In this document: positions 6,531 through 8,416 of the stretch, in pieces
How the letters are laid out: each line of letters begins with the position of its first letter
Position numbering within the stretch: the first letter of the stretch is position 1
Origin: Bacillota bacterium
GTDB taxonomy: Bacteria > Bacillota > Clostridia > Oscillospirales > Ruminococcaceae
NCBI GenBank assembly: GCA_023456995.1
Contig: JAEWNU010000119.1
Span: 1 to 8,416 of the forward strand
DNA: 8,416 nt
Reading direction: 5' to 3'
Position numbers and translations under genes: made by a program
Notes under the pieces: generated by a model
What the model saw: only the letters and a program-made list of their open reading frames with translations
Database searches by the model: none
What the model was told of the DNA's origin: nothing

Positions 6531-6559
6531 TTGAATTATTTGGTTATTTTCGTTATAAT
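6531..6559 (+). promoter_or_regulatory. sigma-A promoter upstream of the small membrane ORF and serA
   Basis: TTGAAT (6531-6536, 4 of 6) is followed after exactly 17 bp by a perfect TATAAT (6554-6559), predicting a start near 6566. This is the best rightward promoter in the intergenic region. It would transcribe the small ORF at 6619 and, as no terminator intervenes, probably serA and the DUF1015 gene. Confidence 0.65.
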
Positions 6560-6618
6560 GTCACAATAATCACCCCAAAAACTATTTGTATATTTTAAAA
6601 AACGGGAGGATTTTTGTT

Positions 6619-6780
6619 ATGGATCGCGCGTATCGTACTGCCAAAATGACAACCTGGATATTATTGTTGGCCCGTAATACTGGTTACAGGCACAGTGGTG
6701 GTATCAACGCAGGGTGTTATATTGTGGGGACACGCTATCGATCTCGACGCTGTAAATTAGAACTATTAAGTCAAAATTAA
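6619..6780 (+). CDS. small ORF, probably a frameshifted single-pass membrane protein gene
   Basis: The ATG at 6619 has a good ribosome-binding site (GGGAGG, 6604-6609, nine bases upstream) and sits about 50 bases downstream of a strong promoter. Read as written, it encodes 53 residues ending at TAA 6778-6780. The first 18 residues end in a hydrophobic run (TTWILLLA), but the rest is rich in Arg, Cys and Ser and looks out of frame. Skipping one base in the CCC at 6671-6673 moves to a frame that continues as VILVTGTVVVSTQGVILWG and a short acidic tail, ending at TAG 6758-6760. The joined product would be 46 residues: a basic N-terminus, about 26 hydrophobic residues and an acidic C-terminus, a typical single-pass topology. 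It may be a broken gene, a sequencing error, or a real frameshift. I do not recognise a family. An in-frame ATG at 6586 lacks a ribosome-binding site. Confidence 0.45.
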   Translation: MDRAYRTAKMTTWILLLARNTGYRHSGGINAGCYIVGTRYRSRRCKLELLSQN

Positions 6781-6818
6781 TTTGTATTTATACATTATTA
6801 AACTCATTAGGGAGATAC

Positions 6819-7997
6819 ATGAATATGTTTACTATAAAAACCATGAATAAAATTTCAGACGTAATTTATCAGGAACTAAGTGGAGAAAATTATGCTATTT
6901 CCGATAGCGCAAGTCATTACGACGCCGTGCTGGTTCGGTCCGCCGATATGCAGGAGGCCGAACTGCCAGACGATCTGTTAGCTATTGCCAGAGCGGGTGC
7001 CGGTTATAACAACATTCCGGTGGAGCGTTGCACCGAACAGGGCATTGTCGTTTTTAACACACCGGGTGCGAACGCTAATGCGGTTAAGGAACTGGTTATC
7101 TGTGGCATGCTTTTATGCGGCAGACAGGTCATTTCCGGCGTACAGTGGCTAGAACAGCTCAATGGTGAGAAGCCAGAAGATATTGAGAAACTGGTTGAAA
7201 AAGGCAAGAAGCAATTTGTGGGTCCTGAGCTAGCCGGCAAAAAACTTGGCGTTATAGGTCTTGGAGCCATCGGTGTCATGGTTGCAAACGCTGCGGACAA
7301 GGGACTTGGCATGCAGGTCATGGGCTACGACCCTTATCTTTCTGTGGAGGCGGCGTGGAACCTGACTAGATCAATTATCCACGTCAAGAATCTCTGCGAA
7401 ATATTTGCGAACTGTGATTATATTACCTTGCATCTGCCGCTTAACGACAAAACCCGCGGTATGATCGGAGAAGCCGAGTTGGCCGCTATGAAACCAGGTT
7501 CAGTGCTGCTAAACTTTTCTCGTGGTGGGTTGGTGGATGACATCGCGCTCATTAAGGCATTGGACTCAGAGCACCTGCGCCACTATGTCACCGATTTCCC
7601 CAACGATATGGTGCTTGGCGTTAAGGGCGTCATCGCCACCCCGCATCTTGGTGCCTCCACCCCCGAATCGGAAGAAAACTGCGCCCAGATGGCGGCACAA
7701 CAACTACGCAGCTATCTCGAGGACGGCAACATCATCAATTCCGTTAATCTTCCTTATTGCGAGTTGCCGCGCACTGGCGGCTACCGCGTGGCGGTGATAA
7801 ACCGCAATATTAAGAACATGGTGGGCCAGATGACTGCTGTGCTGGCTGATGCGGGACACAATATTGAGCATATGGTCAACTCCAGCCGCGGCGAATGGGC
7901 ATATACGCTATTGGATCTGGCCAGCAAACCGGACGAAGCCTGTCTTAAGCGGCTTTGCTCCATTAACGGCGTAATTAGGGTGCGTGTTCTGTCCTAA
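6819..7997 (+). CDS. serA: D-3-phosphoglycerate dehydrogenase with C-terminal ACT domain
   Basis: The 392-residue protein belongs to the D-isomer-specific 2-hydroxyacid dehydrogenases and should oxidise 3-phosphoglycerate to 3-phosphohydroxypyruvate, the first step of serine synthesis. The NAD fold shows GLGAIG (147-152), with Asp171 (GYDP) at the end of the second strand favouring NAD. Catalytic Arg235 lies in NFSRGGLVDD and His276 in TPHLGAST. The usual catalytic Glu region (DVFxxEP) reads DFPNDM (259-264), so Asp263 may stand in. Residues about 322-392 form an ACT domain (RVAVINRN, then MVGQMTAVLADAGHNIEHM), which in this family often binds serine for feedback control. AGGGAG (6809-6814) lies four bases before this ATG and ten before an in-frame ATG at 6825, so either start is possible. 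The DUF1015 gene follows after 76 bases. No serC is seen. Confidence 0.93.
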   Translation: MNMFTIKTMNKISDVIYQELSGENYAISDSASHYDAVLVRSADMQEAELPDDLLAIARAGAGYNNIPVERCTEQGIVVFNTPGANANAVKELVICGMLLCGRQVISGVQWLEQLNGEKPEDIEKLVEKGKKQFVGPELAGKKLGVIGLGAIGVMVANAADKGLGMQVMGYDPYLSVEAAWNLTRSIIHVKNLCEIFANCDYITLHLPLNDKTRGMIGEAELAAMKPGSVLLNFSRGGLVDDIALIKALDSEHLRHYVTDFPNDMVLGVKGVIATPHLGASTPESEENCAQMAAQQLRSYLEDGNIINSVNLPYCELPRTGGYRVAVINRNIKNMVGQMTAVLADAGHNIEHMVNSSRGEWAYTLLDLASKPDEACLKRLCSINGVIRVRVLS

Positions 7998-8018
7998 GAG
8001 AGAACTTTAAGACCGATA

Positions 8019-8037
8019 CCCTGTTGTTACGGCAGGG
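8019..8037 (+). other. hairpin between serA and the DUF1015 gene
   Basis: CCCTGTTG (8019-8026) pairs with CGGCAGGG (8030-8037), with two G-T wobbles, around a three-base loop. No T-run follows, so it is unlikely to be a terminator. It could stabilise or process the serA end of a shared transcript. It lies 37 bases before the DUF1015 start. Confidence 0.35.
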
Positions 8038-8073
8038 AGGTTATTGCGCTAAAAAGAAAGGGGCTTACGCTCT

Positions 8074-8416
8074 ATGGAAATTTGTAAACAGGCATTGACA
8101 GAGGTTGGCATCTCATTGCCGAGCATCCTTTTGCCTGCCGACGGCATCGACCTGCACCGCTTTTCAGTCATTGCCTGCGATCAATTCACTGCGCAGCCCG
8201 AATACTGGCAGGACGTAGAGGATATTGTTGGAGATGCCTGTTCAACATTGCGCATTACGCTGCCGGAGGTTTATCTCTCAGAAAATAATGATGCTGATAT
8301 CAACCGAATCAACACCACCATGCGCCAATATCTTGATAAACGTCTGCTGGTGGATATCGGTGAGACCTTTGTCTATTTGCGCCGCAGAACCAGTGCCGGC
8401 GTTCGCCAGGGGCTTG
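8074..8416 (+). CDS. DUF1015 family protein (3' truncated)
   Basis: The frame from ATG 8074 is open to the window end, giving 114 codons plus one base. The N-terminal region matches what I know of DUF1015 (PF06245): ILLPADGIDLHRFSVIACDQ (residues 18-37) followed by FTAQPEYWQDVE, GDACSTLRITLPEVYL and a run leading to LRRRTSAGVRQGL. The family's biochemical role is not established as far as I know. Members commonly sit next to serA in Clostridia, and here the gene follows serA by 76 bases on the same strand with no terminator between, which suggests a role linked to serine or phosphoserine metabolism. No signal peptide or membrane segment is visible in the part seen. The ribosome-binding site is AAAGGGG (8057-8063), ten bases upstream, slightly long spacing but the best available. 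Confidence 0.85.
   Translation, partial: MEICKQALTEVGISLPSILLPADGIDLHRFSVIACDQFTAQPEYWQDVEDIVGDACSTLRITLPEVYLSENNDADINRINTTMRQYLDKRLLVDIGETFVYLRRRTSAGVRQGL

Noticed and set aside
6586..6618. Earlier ATG at 6586 for the small ORF
   Set aside because: No ribosome-binding site precedes it, while the ATG at 6619 has GGGAGG at proper spacing.
6154..6818. T-box, c-di-GMP riboswitch or other leader element before serA or the GGDEF gene
   Set aside because: I looked for the T-box AGGGTGGNACCGCG core and the GEMM-type GCAAAGCC core on both strands and found neither. GAAAGAG near 6475 and GGTTGCCTCC near 6465 are isolated and do not fit a consensus.
7004..7321. 105-codon open frame on the - strand inside serA
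   Set aside because: It is fully contained in a well-supported gene, has Pro/Ser/Thr-rich composition typical of a reverse-strand shadow, and shows no domain.
1..8416. Mobile element, CRISPR array, defence or toxin-antitoxin system
   Set aside because: No transposase, integrase, regularly spaced repeat, nuclease or toxin-like pair is visible. The genes are housekeeping or signalling types; the small hydrophobic ORF has no antitoxin partner that I can see.

Overview
The window looks like ordinary chromosome from a low-to-mid-GC Firmicute, most likely an anaerobic member of the Clostridia. That placement rests on four things: a thioredoxin-reductase homologue without recognisable NADPH-binding signatures, a clostridial-type class II aldolase, a serA gene followed by a DUF1015 gene, and strong purine-rich Shine-Dalgarno sites with sigma-A-like promoters. 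The family or genus cannot be fixed from this sequence alone. I see no insertion sequence, phage gene, CRISPR array, tRNA or rRNA.

Layout. Positions 1-117 hold the 3' end of an unidentified membrane-protein gene, which meets a leftward operon across a bidirectional terminator (about 176-215). The leftward operon (1837 to 249) encodes a thioredoxin-reductase-like flavoprotein and then, with stop and start codons sharing one base, an SDR reductase resembling the YmfI/EF-P 5-aminopentanone reductase group. A compact divergent promoter region (1838-1959), with a 10-bp palindrome between the two -35 boxes, also drives a rightward operon: a Nudix ADP-ribose pyrophosphatase and a class II fructose-bisphosphate aldolase. 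That operon ends at a strong terminator (3455-3500).

A large leftward gene (6153 to 3544) encodes an 869-residue membrane-anchored c-di-GMP protein with a 7TM-like sensor, GAF, GGDEF and HD-GYP domains. Both enzymatic motifs look intact, so it could make and degrade c-di-GMP. Its probable promoter lies at 6318-6346, at the head of a 665-bp AT-rich intergenic stretch. In the right part of that stretch a good sigma-A promoter (6531-6559) leads to a small ORF with a good ribosome-binding site. This ORF reads like a single-pass membrane protein interrupted by a one-base frameshift.

The right end carries serA (3-phosphoglycerate dehydrogenase with a C-terminal ACT domain) and the first 114 codons of a DUF1015 gene, a pairing that suggests a link to serine biosynthesis. 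No serC is visible in the window. Most genes are conserved housekeeping functions: redox, EF-P or fatty-acid type reduction, nucleotide sanitation, glycolysis and serine synthesis. The points most worth following are the pyridine-nucleotide-independent look of the thioredoxin reductase, the dual c-di-GMP enzyme, the frameshifted small membrane protein, and the serA-DUF1015 pair.
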